64,000 bases of DNA from Mytilus californianus (lineage: Eukaryota; Mollusca; Bivalvia; Mytilida; Mytilidae). Shown one piece after another: positions 1 to 12,155 of this stretch. The position numbers and the translations under genes were made by a program. The DNA lies in contig NW_026262668.1 of assembly GCF_021869535.1 (NCBI RefSeq), positions 136,821,635-136,885,634 of the forward strand, given 5' to 3'. Each line of letters begins with the position of its first letter. Within the stretch, counting starts at the first letter, position 1. The notes under the pieces are model-generated. The model searched no databases and had not been told where the DNA came from. It saw only the letters and a list, made by a program, of their open reading frames with translations.

Positions 1-150
1 ATGTACTGTGTAATTCTCTAATTGATATTCCTGCCATGTATAAAAAGGTATGTACTGTGTAATTCTCTAATTGATATTCCTGCCATGTATAAAAAGGTAT
101 GTACTGTGTAATTTTCTAATTGATATTTTATACTGGTAGTCAGACAATAG
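1..150. repeat. 49-bp tandem repeat, about 2.7 copies
   Basis: Units begin at 1, 50 and 99 with ATGTACTGTGTAATT. The third copy decays after about 35 bases. The array touches the window edge, so its true length is unknown. A second short array follows at about 242-362, where a unit with GGTATTTAAACTGATACTCAG occurs three times. Both lie in what I infer to be an intron of the DEP-domain gene. Confidence 0.85.
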
Positions 151-639
151 ATAAGGTTTAGAAAGGTACAATGATGATTTAGTATATAAAAATGCTTCAT
201 ACCTTACATGGTGCAAGGGAAAACAGTATTGGTGTAGATAGAATTATTTAGTATGGATAGGTATTTAAACTGATACTCAGTTAATTATTTAGTTTGGATA
301 GGTATTTAAACTGATACTCAGTTATTATTTAGGTACTTAAACTGATACTCAGTTAATTTTTCTTGAAAATTTGTAAATGAGAGTTAAATTCAAATAGGTT
401 AGAAATGAATTTTCCCATGCACCATCATCATATTATTTAGAAAATTTGGTTTCCCTTTATTCTCCTTAAAACAGGGATTTAAGTTGCATTACAAGAACCA
501 GTTCAGAGAATCACTGACAGTTTATGACACTTACAAAAGGGGAAATCCCTCCTCTGAAAATAAAATAAAAATGGTGTAAAGAATTTATTTAAATTTTTTT
601 ATGGGATGGCAGTTTAATATATTTTTAATATTTAGAAAA

Positions 640-875
640 TCATGTTTTTATGCCACACCTAGGGGCATTATGTTTTTCAGTTGGTCAAGGTAGTTTTTGA
701 TGAAGTTGAAGTCCAATCTACTTGAAACTTGATACGAATGTTCCCTATGATATGATCTTTCTAATTTCAATACCAAATTAGAGTTTTGACCCCAATTTCA
801 CGGTCCACTGAACATAGAAAATGGTAGTGCGAGTGGGGCATCCATGTACTATGGACACATTCTTGTTTTTTTTCT
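640..875 (+). repeat. interspersed repeat, 'CACCTAGGGGCATTATG' family
   Basis: The block begins CACACCTAGGGGCATTATG and ends GAGTGGGGCATCC...GACACATTCTTG. The same sequence, with extra internal copies, recurs at 12975-13590, so it is a dispersed family. No coding capacity is visible. A different dispersed block follows at about 985-1130 (CGCCACTTGACCCGAAAATC...); it recurs in the opposite orientation at about 24765-24900. Confidence 0.75.
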
Positions 876-1164
876 ATATTGCATAATGGTGAAATATTTG
901 ATTTAGATATGTAGTTTAAAAGATAAAGACCCCTGAATTTCATAAAAACAATTTATTTTTATTCACAATAGACCTTATGGCTATTAGGGAATCTGCGCCA
1001 CTTGACCCGAAAATCTGTGCCACTTGAACTATTTATGTCACACAACAATCACTTTTCCTTTGTGGCGTCAGACATTTTCCATTACGATGTCAAAATTTTA
1101 CGGGAACCTTTGTGATGTCCAGTAATGGGGGACAAAAAGCATTAAGGTGTATAAAGCCAGTGTT

Positions 1165-3035
1165 GTTGTGTATATTATTGAATACAGTCAAACCTGCCTT
1201 AAAGATCACTTCAATTCAGTGGTCACCTACCTCTTAACAGTTACTTGCAGACCTGCCCAAACATTTTCTGTACATAATTTTACTCTTTTCAGCAGTCACC
1301 TGTTAAACCGGATCAGAGGTCCCCCAATTTTCACTCAAAATTGTCATAATGTTAATGAATATGATCATGTCCAAAAATACATGTGTTCATAACTCACAGT
1401 CAAAGTAAAAATTGGAACCTGTTTGCAACTGTGATGGCGTAATAGGAGGTGAATTTGTGAATTTCTCTTGTTCCACTTTCCAATGAAAAATGTATCACTG
1501 TCTAATTTCGCCACTAATATTAACACAGTTTGTCATGAATGTTTTCTTCAAATTTTCAACCCTGGATTAAGCCATGTTTAGCTCACCTGACCCACTTATT
1601 GCTGTAGTCTTTTTTTAATTCTTTTTCTTAGAAACTACTAGGCTAATTTGTTAAAAACTGGGCCATCTTTTAGTTTTAAAAATGTGTACAATGGTTCCTC
1701 TTGTCAACCAACATGGCTGATATGGCTAAAAATGGGATATAGAGGAAAATGCAAATTTTGTCTATTATCTTGAAAACCGCTATATAGAGATAGAGAAAAT
1801 CTGACAGGATCAGAAATCTTCAGAAAAATGAAAACTATCTATTGTCCATTTAAGTCAATACTGTCAGATGACTTCTTATAAGAGTTATTGCCCTAAAATG
1901 GTGAATTTTACCAATTTTTATCATTTTTAGCTTGCCTTTCCAAAGGAAATGTGAGCTTTTGCCATCACTTGGCGTCTGTCGTTGTCCATCGTCATCCATC
2001 CGGTGTAAACTATTTCAAACATCTTCTCCTCTGAAACTACTGAACCAATTCCAACTAAACTTAATTTGAATGATCCTTAAGGTATCTAGAATAAAGTTTG
2101 TGTTTTATTTTCTGTTTCGTCAAAAAACATGGCCACCACGGCTAAAAATAGAACATAGGGGTAAAATGCAGTTTTTGGCTTATATCTAAAAAACTAAAGC
2201 ATTTAGAACAAATCAGACAAGAAGTTACGGTATTCATTAGGTCAAGGTCTACCTGCCCTGAAATTATCAGCCAAATCGGGTATCTGATTTTAAGGTTATT
2301 GCCCCTGAATTGATGATTTTAAGGAAATTTGCAGTTTTCGGTTATTATCTTGAATATTATTATAGGTTCAGCAAAGTATGATTGATTGATTGTTGGTGTT
2401 TTAACGCCACTTTTAAGCACCACTTTTGGGCTATTTCGTATGATAAGAAAGATAAGATCTACAAAGTAGCCATGTCTGAAATCAACAACTGACTCCTTAT
2501 AGGAGTTATTGCCCTTTAATAACAATTTTTTGGATTTTGGCCAATAATTTTGAAAACCACAATAGATAGATAGCAACTTGATCAACAAAAACAGATCTAC
2601 AAATAAGTTTCCATTGCTGAAATTGTCAGTTGACACTTTATAGCAGAAATTATCTGTGGAGTCCTTACAGGAATTATTGCCATTAAATGATAATTTTTAC
2701 CCATTTTTCTATTTTGGGCAAAATTCAGACATTAGATAGAAAATGTAATCAGTAAAAATGATCAGCAAGCCAAGAGATTTTTGTTATGAATTAAATTCAA
2801 TTCTACAATACAGGAGAGTGGCCATTGTTGGAAATGCAGAGATCCAGGTGAGCGACAAAGACTCTTTAACAATAACATAAAAACACTAAAACAATAGTTG
2901 CCACGATCTCAGCCATGTGAATATGGGAATCAGAATTTTTTGAAACCGCTTTTTAAAGGTCACATTTCTTGAGCATTCACTTTTGGCATTATTCGTAAGA
3001 GACCACTTAATACAGGTTTGACTGTACTCAATTTT
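1165..3035. repeat. nested interspersed repeats with inverted ends ('ACTACTAGGC' family inside)
   Basis: The block starts near 1180 with ATTGAATACAGTCAAACCTG and ends near 3030 with the inverted match CAGGTTTGACTGTACTCAAT. Between them (about 1570-2870) is a member of the family that also occurs at 48270-49620, 50890-51430, 58500-59385 (reverse) and 63215-64000. Its marks are AAACTACTAGGC, CAACATGGCTGATATGGC, repeated GGAGTTATTGCCC segments of about 170 bases, and a terminal CAGGTGAGCGAC. No transposase is visible. All of it is intronic to the DEP gene by inference. Confidence 0.65.
2376..2444 (-). mobile_element. 5'-truncated SINE tail with 7-bp target duplication
   Basis: Positions 2383-2437 match the 3' tail of the full-length SINE at 48542-48797 (GTGTTTTAACGCCACTTTTAAGCACC...GGGCTATTTCGT). 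The fragment is bracketed by the direct repeat GTATGAT at 2376-2382 and 2438-2444, which fits target-primed insertion of a truncated copy. It interrupts the older repeat around it. Confidence 0.7.
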
Positions 3036-3654
3036 TAACATATGATTAAATGATTGAAACAAGTACATTTCCTAGGAAAAGATAACATAAATAGTAATGT
3101 CATTGTGTTATTTGTGTTGTTGGGTTTCTTTAAAATTTCCTTCCTACCTGAAACAAATAGATATTCTTTTTTTTTCCATCCCATAGGTGATTTCGTTATG
3201 CTGGTTAACTTGCTTTAAAATATTTTGAAGATGCAATATATAGTAATGTATGATTTCAAAATAATACCACTGCAGTCAATATGTATTTAGATGTGATGGT
3301 TATATTGTAGCTTGGTCAACTTTAAACGTAAATTATTAAAAAGGTAACAGTCTTATTTGTTGTAATGCATGGCATGTTGTACACAATTGATGATATGGCA
3401 ATGTTATCTTGGATTAAAGTGTGCTTTAAATTGCATGTTAATTTGTTCAGTGCTCCTATGATGGGATTTTTTTTGTATTTGTGCAGCTCGCATTATCAGA
3501 GGGACAAATACTGTGCCTTTATCTATCAATATATATGTACCTAAATAGATTTGTGTTATAAAACTAGAGATTGCCTTTGTTAATTTTATATACTTTAATG
3601 TTGAGGAATCAATTGTTCTTGTATGAATTATATGTTAGTTTCAGTCATCTTATA

Positions 3655-4165
3655 AAGTATAGCACCTTCCTACAACATGTAATCACATGACATTCCTACA
3701 ACAAGTTTTTAATCACATGACATTCCTACAACAAGTTTTTACATGGCATTCCTACAACATGTAATCACATGACATTCCTACAACAAGTTTTTACATGGCA
3801 TTCCTACAACATGTAATCACATGACACTTCTACAACATTTTATCAAATGACACTCCTACACAAAGTAATTACATGAAATTCCTAAAAAATGTTTTACATG
3901 ACACTCCTACAACATGTTATCACATGACATTTCTACAACATGTTATCACATGACTCCCGCAACATGTTTTACATGACACTTCTACAACATGTCATCACAT
4001 GAAACTCTTGCAACATGTTTTAACATGACACTTTTACAACATGTTATCACATGTTATTCATACAATATGTAATCACATGACATTCCTTTAATGTGATAAC
4101 ACATGACACCCTGTCAGCATTTTATTCCTTTAATGTGTTATCACATGACACTCCTACAACATGTT
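3655..4165. repeat. degenerate tandem repeat (ACATGACATTCCTACAACATG)
   Basis: About 18 imperfect units of roughly 25-30 bases built on CACATGACATTCCTACAACATGT. Spacing is irregular and there is no separate spacer sequence, so it is a decayed minisatellite and not a CRISPR array. It lies in the inferred intron upstream of the DEP exons. Confidence 0.85.
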
Positions 4166-4399
4166 ATGTTGTAAATTTGCTTGGGTTTTTCCATAGTGTG
4201 CGTTCATTTATACAATTGATTTTCCCTGAAGAACTTCAAAGATGAAGATATACACAGAAACATAAATATAAAAAGCATTCCAGCTAATTTTGTGCTTGGA
4301 TTGGTCTGGATTACATTGGCTTTTTAATGCAAAAAATAAGATATTAAATTGTCCACTGCAAACTTCAGTTTTTTAACCGATAAGAAACAATTAGATATA

Positions 4400-4960
4400 A
4401 ACAATGAACATAACCCATACTGTATAGTAATGTATAAAAGACCCCAACATGTTAGAATGTATAACAATTCAAATGAGAAAACCAAAGGCCATATTTATGT
4501 AAAAACAACAAATGAAAAACAAATTTGACAGGCAGCCACTGAATTACAGGCTCCTGACTTGGCATAGGCACATACAGAATGTGGAGGGGTTAACAATTTT
4601 TACAAGTGCTCAACCCTTTCCTAACCTTGACAGTGGTGTAACAGCACAACATAAGATCAAATAGTGAAGATCTGTTGCAAAGAGCTGGACTCATCAGATT
4701 GGCATGAAGCAACTAAAACAACTAACAAAAAAACAAGACAAAAAGTACCAATCTAAGAGTATTCACAGTTACTGAAAACTAGTTCAAAGCCAATAATAAC
4801 TGACAAATAATTTGTGTTTTCCAAGACAAAAATATCAATCAGTACACATTCGACTGACCTAATGTAAAGACTTTACAAACAGGTTAAGAAAATCATGACC
4901 TTGTGCAACTCCAAAATACAAGTATTGATATGATGTAGAACCACAAGTGTTCATAAGTAT
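4400..4960 (+). repeat. interspersed repeat family A, long copy without its 5' end
   Basis: It contains the recurrent blocks AACATAACCCATACTGTATAG, GGCTCCTGACTTGG, TTAACA...GCTCAACCCTTTCC and CAGTGGTGTAACAGCACAACAT. These recur at 24350, 29570, 35335, 36488, 36805, 41570, 41878, 44805 and 51468 on both strands, so it is the commonest dispersed repeat in the window. No open frame of interest. I recall similar sequence as abundant in mussel genomes. Confidence 0.75.
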
Positions 4961-5695
4961 ATAGCAACACATATACATATCGCATTGAAAGTTGATTTAT
5001 AATTTCATAAAAATGTCTGTCGGAAAAATATATTTTAGAATTTTTCCTTTGAGTTATTTATATCAATATTGGTTTTCTGTTTCTGAACATTCATCTTGTA
5101 TTAAGATAATCTTGCCAGAAAAAAAAATTGTTTTGATTTACCATAAAGATGCTAGTAAAACAGATTGAAATATAGCTGGCCTGTTTAGTCGCTTTGTTAA
5201 ATTTGTAATTTGTTTTCATATTCATCTCTTGTTAACTCTCTGTTTACAAAATATTTATATTCTCATACATACAAACGTGTATTAAATTTTTTGTCACATT
5301 TTCCCCAGGACCTACAAATTAGAAGTCCTGTACATCTTGCATCAAACTTCATTGTAGCATACGGTGTAGTATAATGTGTTTTTACATCCATGGCTCATTA
5401 ACTTCCTGTTCACTGTATGCTTAAAATAGAGGTATAATAAGGGTGCAATAGGTCATAGTTCAGCTGGTCATTAATAACATTTTTGTAAATTTCTGTCAGA
5501 GATAAATTAGCCGTGGTTAGTTGTGCTATTAAATTGAGCTGATAGGTTTTGTTACTCTATAAATACTATGTCATTTAAGTTAGATATTTAATTATATAGG
5601 CTTTTTATATGAATAAAAACTCATTTTCGTATCAGTATCTGAAAAATATGAGTTAATAGAATAATGATGATATTTTGATTGTGTGTATATTACAG

Positions 5696-6454
5696 GTGGC
5701 GTAAGCTTGTTTATGGTGTAGAAATTGTAACACTTCCAGATTCTTCAGAACTTGATGAAGAAACAATGCATTTATGTGAACAGTTTAAGAAATACCACAA
5801 AAATAATTGTTCTAAAGCTATAGTAAAGGATCTAAAGTAAGTAATGTTTGGTATTAGACATTGAACAGCAAAATATTTTATTGTTTTGAGAATATTTCTA
5901 ATTTTACACATTAGATATTCCTTGTAATTCGGTAATTCCTGTAAAAAAATTCTCAGAATAAAATGTCAATAAAGAGAAGGGATAGGATGTATTAATTCAT
6001 GACAAAAAAAACTCACAATTTTAAATGTTTAACTTATTTAATTAAAAAAATAGTTACTGTTGTTTTGAGTTTTGTGTATTTAAAATTATTTTGATTATGA
6101 ATAAAGGGAGATGCGAAGTATACATCAATCTGACAGCAACCCAGTGACATAACAATCCAACAGAAATCTAGTATGTTGTATAATTTCCAGTGTTATAAAT
6201 TATTAGTTTACAGAAATATAACAAAGATATAATATTATTTCAGATATAGGTTAAAAGAATATAAACAAGTATTTACAGGAACAGACATGTGTGACTGGTT
6301 ATTAGAAGTTGGTTTAGCACATGATAGAGGAGAGGCTATAGAATATGGACGTTTTCTAGTCACAGGACACATAGTTAGTCATGTGACAAAGGAACATCAT
6401 TTTCATGACCTTCCATATTTTTACAATTTTATTGAAGAGGAAGAAGATGCTTGA
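5696..6454 (+). CDS. GPR155: DEP-domain protein, last two coding exons (probably GPR155/LYCHOS)
   Basis: Two coding exons are joined across a phase-2 intron: 5696-5836 (acceptor ATTACAG, donor GTAAGT) and 6244-6454 (acceptor TTTCAG, stop TGA 6452-6454). The joined 116-codon frame reads HLCEQFKKYHKNNCSKAIV, then a DEP fold with FTGTDMCDWLLEVG, EAIEYGRFL, a basic/His stretch HVTKEHHFHD, and FYNFIEEEEDA at the C-terminus. DEP domains bind membranes or partner proteins in G-protein and mTORC1 signalling. A DEP domain at the very C-terminus preceded by such a Cys/Lys-rich linker fits GPR155 (LYCHOS), a lysosomal cholesterol sensor with transporter-like and GPCR-like helices. Those earlier exons would lie left of the window, so the name is an inference. 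Other DEP proteins are possible; a DEP domain is close to certain. Confidence 0.75.
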
Positions 6455-7660
6455 AATTCAGAGTATACTTTGATATGGTTGATATATAATGCTTACTTTT
6501 TGAATTTATCCATTTTATTTGTTTATACTTTTTCACCATATATGAGTTGTCTCCCATAGTTTCAGAGCTGTCCTTTCTAGTATCTCACACAGTTGAGTTC
6601 ATGGAAATCATTTAGTTTCTCGGTTATTGATATTATTTTAGAAAGTGAAATATTTCAGAGAAGTGGACAAAACAAAACAACAAAAAATAAATAGATAACA
6701 TGGAAGTACAAAGTATCATGAACCTCAAAATACCTACATAGAAAGGGAGATAACTCTACACTTATTGGATGTACTCCTTTCATGATGTCAAAGATGATAG
6801 TGATCATTCATTAGGTTCATATTATAGGGATGATTGCATTTTGATTCTGCATTTAACTGATAATTGAACATATATTTTTATCTAAGTCAATACATAACAC
6901 ACTTTTAAACAGACAGCATCAGTCGCAGGCGAGACACTTTTTGAATTATTTGGTCGAAATTGCTACTGAAGATGATACTGGAACCTATAGATAATTGGAT
7001 CATGTATTAGTCCCAGGGTAATACAAGGCTTACAAACTTATTTTTGTTACAATGACATATTTTGATATTTTTATTGTGTCTTTCATATTTCATACTTTGT
7101 GTATTTGTTGAGGTCCTAAAACAGAGGTGTTAAGAAACTCTCATATATTCTAAAGCTTCTGTATGTACTAATCTAAAACAATCTCTGTTACAAGTTTATT
7201 TCACACAAAGAAGTTGTTAATATTATATGCGTATTTGTCATTCTTGCTATAGACTAAACCCTATGAAATATGTCAATTCTGTGTTTATTAATCATTTTTA
7301 ACTTTATACACTGAACATGTAATAAAATTTCTCCTCAGATTTTTCTGATATTTAATATTTCATTAATTAATATATATTCCTTTGCCTGTTATAATTTATA
7401 TTCATTGCATTTCATCAGAGTCTCAGTAAAGTGGTTTATTTTTGTGAAGTTAAAATTTTACAAATTCTATTTTCAAACCTTTTACAAGGTTTTATTTCGT
7501 CTTTTTGATTTTGATTTTTGATTTTGATTGTCTATAAAAGATCATATTTAAGTAATTGTATATTTTGGCCATTTTATCCTTATCACAAAATCCTACTTTA
7601 CAATAAATTGTATCATTTACTTCGTTTATTATCCTCTTTAAATAAAGAATTTCTATTATA
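6455..7660 (+). other. 3' UTR of the DEP-domain gene
   Basis: No coding sequence after the stop. AATAAA-type signals appear near 7320 (GTAATAAAATTT), 7600 and 7640 (AAATAAAGAATTT), so the transcript probably ends between 7.3 and 7.7 kb. The exact polyadenylation site cannot be chosen by eye. From about 7.7 to 8.59 kb I see only AT-rich unique sequence. Confidence 0.45.
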
Positions 7661-8591
7661 AATTGTTAGCAAACATGTAAAGTATAAGCTATTTCCACAT
7701 TGTATTGTTTTTTTTTTTTCGCTTTATGTAAATTTTGCAATGTATTAAGGAATCATTTTAAAAGTTTTGGGTGATATTTATGGGATATGGTTTATTTTCT
7801 TTAAAACATTGAATGCTTAAAATGTTATAAAACAGTGGATACTGGATATTGTCCATACCAGATCTGTAATTACTGGATATTTTTTTGACCAAACAAACCT
7901 CTACTTGATATTATTTTATAAAAACACTTTAAAATTCGCTGTATTACATCATAATCACATTAATTGTTTGAATTCATTCTTATGAAATAATGAAATATGG
8001 TAATTTAGTTAAAAATCAAATGTTTCTTTTAGTAGTTTTAATTGGGTGTCAAATTTGTGACAGAAAAAGTAATGGTAAAAACAGGCAATTACAAATAAAG
8101 TCAAGCTTTTTGTTTTTGTTTTAAGTATTCCAACACATTGTTGTAACCTTGTAATGGAGAGAAAATGAAAATATCACTTTATAAATTTGGTGTGCTCATA
8201 ACCTTTTCTGGATTGACCTCCATCAGGAATGCTCAGACCTAAACATTTAAAAGACAGGGGATGTAAAAGTATGTGCAAATGTTAGGAGCTATATCACTGA
8301 TAAAATAAACTCATCAGATACCAGAATTAAAATGTTCTACGCCAGATGAGCATTTTGTTTACAAAAGTACCTAAAAAGAACAGCTAAATTTGTCCAAGGT
8401 CAACTTTTCCTGAGGGAGTTGGAAACTTAGTTTTTTAATAATTTCTTAATTTATCATGGATAATTTTAAGTATGTTATGAATCATGCCATTTGAAACAGT
8501 TATTGATATTTCCTTTATTTTGGAAATAAAATACCATAGGATTTATATACATGAAATAGAATCCTTATGAAACACACATGTAATGTAATTA

Positions 8592-8782
8592 TTATAGGAT
8601 TAAACGCCTTTTTTAAGGAATTTATTGGTGTATAAACTCGACCAATTCACTCACAAACAAAAACTCGACCAATTCACTCACAAACAAATAAAAGTCCACA
8701 GGACTTTTATGATATGTTTGTGAGTGACTTGGTCCAGTTTATACACCAATAAATTCCTTTAAAAAGGCATTTAATCCTTATA
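8592..8782. mobile_element. palindromic MITE-like element with TTATA target duplication
   Basis: Inverted termini of about 65 bases: GGATTAAACGCCTTTTTTAA at 8597 is matched by the reverse complement ending at 8777. The arms run through TTTATTGGTGTATAAACT and a short internal direct repeat (ACTCGACCAATTCACTCACA, twice). Direct repeats TTATA flank both sides (8592-8596, 8778-8782). No coding capacity. It would form an almost complete hairpin. Confidence 0.8.
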
Positions 8783-9299
8783 ATTCTTTAAAATTGGAGA
8801 TAAGGAATTTATTTTTCTACACTCGTAATTTCTTTCACACATAAATTGTATATTTGTGTCATTGAATTAGCCTCGCGCACGAATATATTTGTTGGTTAAC
8901 GCAAAAATATGTATTCCATGAAATTTGCTATCTGATAAAATATAAACTTCAAAAACTCTTATTATCATTCAAATGAATGTTTTGTGTTTATTATTTAATT
9001 TAACGATAAACGCTAAGTGAAAATAAATGTGGTCAACGTCGAGCCAGATTGTGTTATTATCGCCGCCATCTTGTTTACATTTGTTACGAAAAGAAGTTTG
9101 GTCAACGTCGTCTATCGAAAAATAAACGTCAAGAACAACTTCCAGAAGTTCTCTAAACCAATCATATCAACGTATTCCCCAAGATGCAAATCATATAAGA
9201 ATTATTTTGTTTTAAAAGTAATTAATTTCACACTTGATGTGTATAAAAACAATAGCACTCTGTAACTGAATCAATACATAACTTTTAAATTTAAATATT

Positions 9300-9440
9300 A
9301 TATATTTATTTTGTGCTATTTGTTTTGCATTTGATAATATATATTTATTTTGTGCTATTTGTTTTGCATTTGATAATATATATTTATTTTGTGCTGTTTG
9401 TTTTGCATTTGATAATATATATTTATTCTGTGCTATTTGT
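9300..9440. repeat. 39-bp tandem repeat, four copies
   Basis: Units start near 9302, 9341, 9380 and 9419 and contain TATTTATTTTGTGCTATTTG. Because 39 is a multiple of three and the unit lacks stops in several frames, it gives repeat-peptide open frames on both strands (9212-9478 and 9313-9627). These are not credible genes. Confidence 0.9.
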
Positions 9441-10189
9441 AACATTTCTGTTGGGTAAATATGGAGACTATGAATCACATGTAAATACTCTGGCTATAAC
9501 ATGGGTATTTATTTGGGATATCTATATGCTGTTGCTTTATTACATACATCTGATGTTAAATTGTGGCTTCTGTGAATTATTTTTTAAAGTAAGGGTACTT
9601 GTTATAACATATGTGTATAGCCTGTAGACCAAATGCATTAGCAAGTTGGGAGTTTACTGTTATGTCTTATGAATTCTCATTTAAAAGGTTTCTTTAATAT
9701 GCTCTGCAAACAACTTTATTCCTCCTGAAATACCAGCCTCTGCCATTTGAGAATGCTTTTTTTCTGTAAATTATTTCTTGTTATTTTATTTGTTTCTTTT
9801 TAAGCATGAAATCTTGAATGTTTAAAAGATACATTCCTGTCTTTTAAACATTCCTTGAAATAAAGTAAAATGGTGCTGTGATATAGTGTATTGTTGTGTG
9901 ATGTTGTTTATTTAACTTGTTTGTTGGTGGTTAGGTAAATTTTAAATGTAGTGTCTTTTATAAATGAGCAGAAAACAAATAAGAATATATATTACTGTAA
10001 ATTAACAACATCATACAAAAAATAATGATTTATATTTATTTTTAGTTTTGTTATTGTTAATTATTTTGCGAAATTGGTGAATAAATCAATGATATGCACA
10101 TGTCTTGACTTGTTTTTAATTGTCCATGTGTTGTGTTTAATTTCAAAAAGAGTGTGTCAAATGGAACAAAGATTATCATTCAGGCACAT

Positions 10190-10990
10190 AAACAACTCTA
10201 ATTTTTAAGAAAAATTTACAGACATAAATCTTGATTAGTAAATGTCAAATCCATTGAGATCATTCAGAATTATGCCCCTTTCACCTTAGAAATGCTGATT
10301 GTTGAAACTTTTCAGAACCTATTTTGACATTGCAACTCCTACTTGATGTTTCATCTTAACTTATAAAAAGCTTAGTACATTGTTAGATCCTATTATGCAG
10401 ATGTGCATGTATGTAGGATTTTTTATTCTGTTTCTTTTATCCAGAATTATGCCCCTTTCACCTTAAAAACCTTTATCCTTTCCAGAAGTGACCTTCTCAT
10501 TGCAATATCTATATGTTTATTGTATCTATATGAACTTAGAACATTATTAGATCCTATTATGCAGATGTGCATCATCAATGCATCATGTGATCCATGTGGG
10601 TTGGATTTTCCTGTCCATTGAGTTTTGATAGTGTTATGCCCTTTCAACTTGGAAAGTTTGACTGTCCAGCACTAACCTTGTCATCACAACTCCTCCAACA
10701 TTGTATTTACAAGAGACTTATTTTGTGAGATCCTAATAAACAGATCTGTATATGGATAGCATGCTCCTGACTTTTGAGATTTCCCAAAGACTTGCCTTTT
10801 TGAACATGGAAAGTTTTGGCTTTGACCAGAACCTACCTTGTCATCATAACTCCTACTTCATGGTTTATCATATCTACATTAAAATTGTTACACTGTTAGA
10901 TCCTTATATGCAGATGCATATTTGAGTAGAGTATTTCAGTCCATTGAGTATTTATATAGTTATGCCCATTGAACTTACAAAATTTTGACC
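10190..10990 (+). repeat. degenerate ~180-bp repeats, about four copies
   Basis: Segments containing CATTCAGAATTATGCCCCTTTCACCTTA, AACTCCTACTT..., AACATTATTAGATCCTATTATGCAGATGTGCAT recur about every 180 bases with many differences. The layout resembles the ~180-bp series at 40570-41470. No coding signal. Confidence 0.65.
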
Positions 10991-11209
10991 CAAACCCTTA
11001 TAAGTGATTAAGCAAATCTGTCAAAATACAGAAACTGCAAACAGCAAAATTGAAAAAAATTGCAAATCTAGATATAGAAATAGTTTCATTTATGGTTAAT
11101 ATTTTGATGGTTCTTAAGAGGAAGGGAAATTTAATTTACTTTTTCCATTTTGCTTTTTCAAGTTTCTCTGTCCAATTTATTTTCAAGATTATACAAAAAA
11201 AAAAAATTA

Positions 11210-11420
11210 AATAAACTCATCATAGATATATACCAGGATTGAAATTTTGTACGGCAGACACACATTTCATCTAAAAAAGACTCATCAGTGACGCTCAATA
11301 AAAAAAAATGTTAAAAAGGCCAAATAAAGTATTAAGTTGAAGAGCATTGAGGACCCAAAATTCCTAAAAGTTTTGCCAAATACAGCTAAGGTAATCTATT
11401 CCCGAGGTAGAAAAGCCATA
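11210..11420 (+). repeat. interspersed repeat (ACTCATCATAGATATATACCAGGAT)
   Basis: The block contains AACTCATCATAGATATATACC, AAGACTCATCAGTGACGCTC and AAAAGTTTTGCCAAATACAGCTAAGG. I recognise it as resembling a common mussel dispersed repeat. A diverged partial relative lies at about 8300-8360. It gives a spurious minus-strand open frame at 11364-11666. Confidence 0.55.
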
Positions 11421-12009
11421 GTATTTCAAAAAAAAAATTTTGTTTAAATTAACTGGTCGACCTATGCAGGTAAAAAGTCTTAAACTTAAACTATCTGCTA
11501 AGCTGGACTCATACCCAGCAATTTTAAGGAGCTGTGTTGACCTGGACAGGGCCAAAATTATAACACTAATCAATGAACCATAAAAACAGGTCAAGGATAA
11601 AGGATTCCTGTCAGACAAGTATGTACAACTTGCATCAATCAAATGATTCAATGCATGTTCTATCAACCAAATTAAATTTTACTTTTAACATGTGAAAATA
11701 AGAGCATCACATTTGTGTGAAAATTACACTATGAAGTCATTTGATTCCTTCTCAGATGAACATATTTTCAAGCCATTCTATATGTTATATTTATTATACT
11801 TCATGTCAAAATGCCAGGTTTTGATTGGTTAATACGAGGGAGACAATTTACTCTATCCCATGGCAAATACTCTATTACCCTTCACGGAGACGCTTGCTCA
11901 AGTGTGCGCTTTAATAAATATGGATGATTGTTATGTACAAGACGACATAGTTTATTACTTTGAATTTGAAATTTAATAGACAGTAATAACAGAACAGTCA
12001 GTATAATAA

Positions 12010-12150
12010 ATTAAATAACATATCTGAGAGGGTGATAGAGCAGATTGTTACCCCTCGAAAAGACATTGTCAACCTTGGCTTCGCCTTAGTTGACAATGTT
12101 TTCTCGGGGTAACAATCTGCTCTATCACCCTCTCAGCTATGTGTTATTTA
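12010..12150. repeat. near-perfect 140-bp palindrome
   Basis: The left arm (AACATATCTGAGAGGGTGATAGAGCAGATTGTTACCCC, on to GACATTGTCAACC) is mirrored by GTTGACAATGTTTTCTCGGGGTAACAATCTG...CCCTCTCAG. The loop is only about 14 bases (TTGGCTTCGCCTTA). It probably is a foldback MITE; ATAACATAT / ATGTGTTAT mark the ends. It sits immediately left of the larger inverted-repeat element. Confidence 0.85.
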
Positions 12151-12155
12151 TATAA

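Noticed and set aside
3655-4165. CRISPR-like spaced repeats
   Set aside because: Units are degenerate, contiguous, of irregular length and without unique spacers, in animal DNA. The arrays at 15790-16475 and 46525-46860 were rejected for the same reason.
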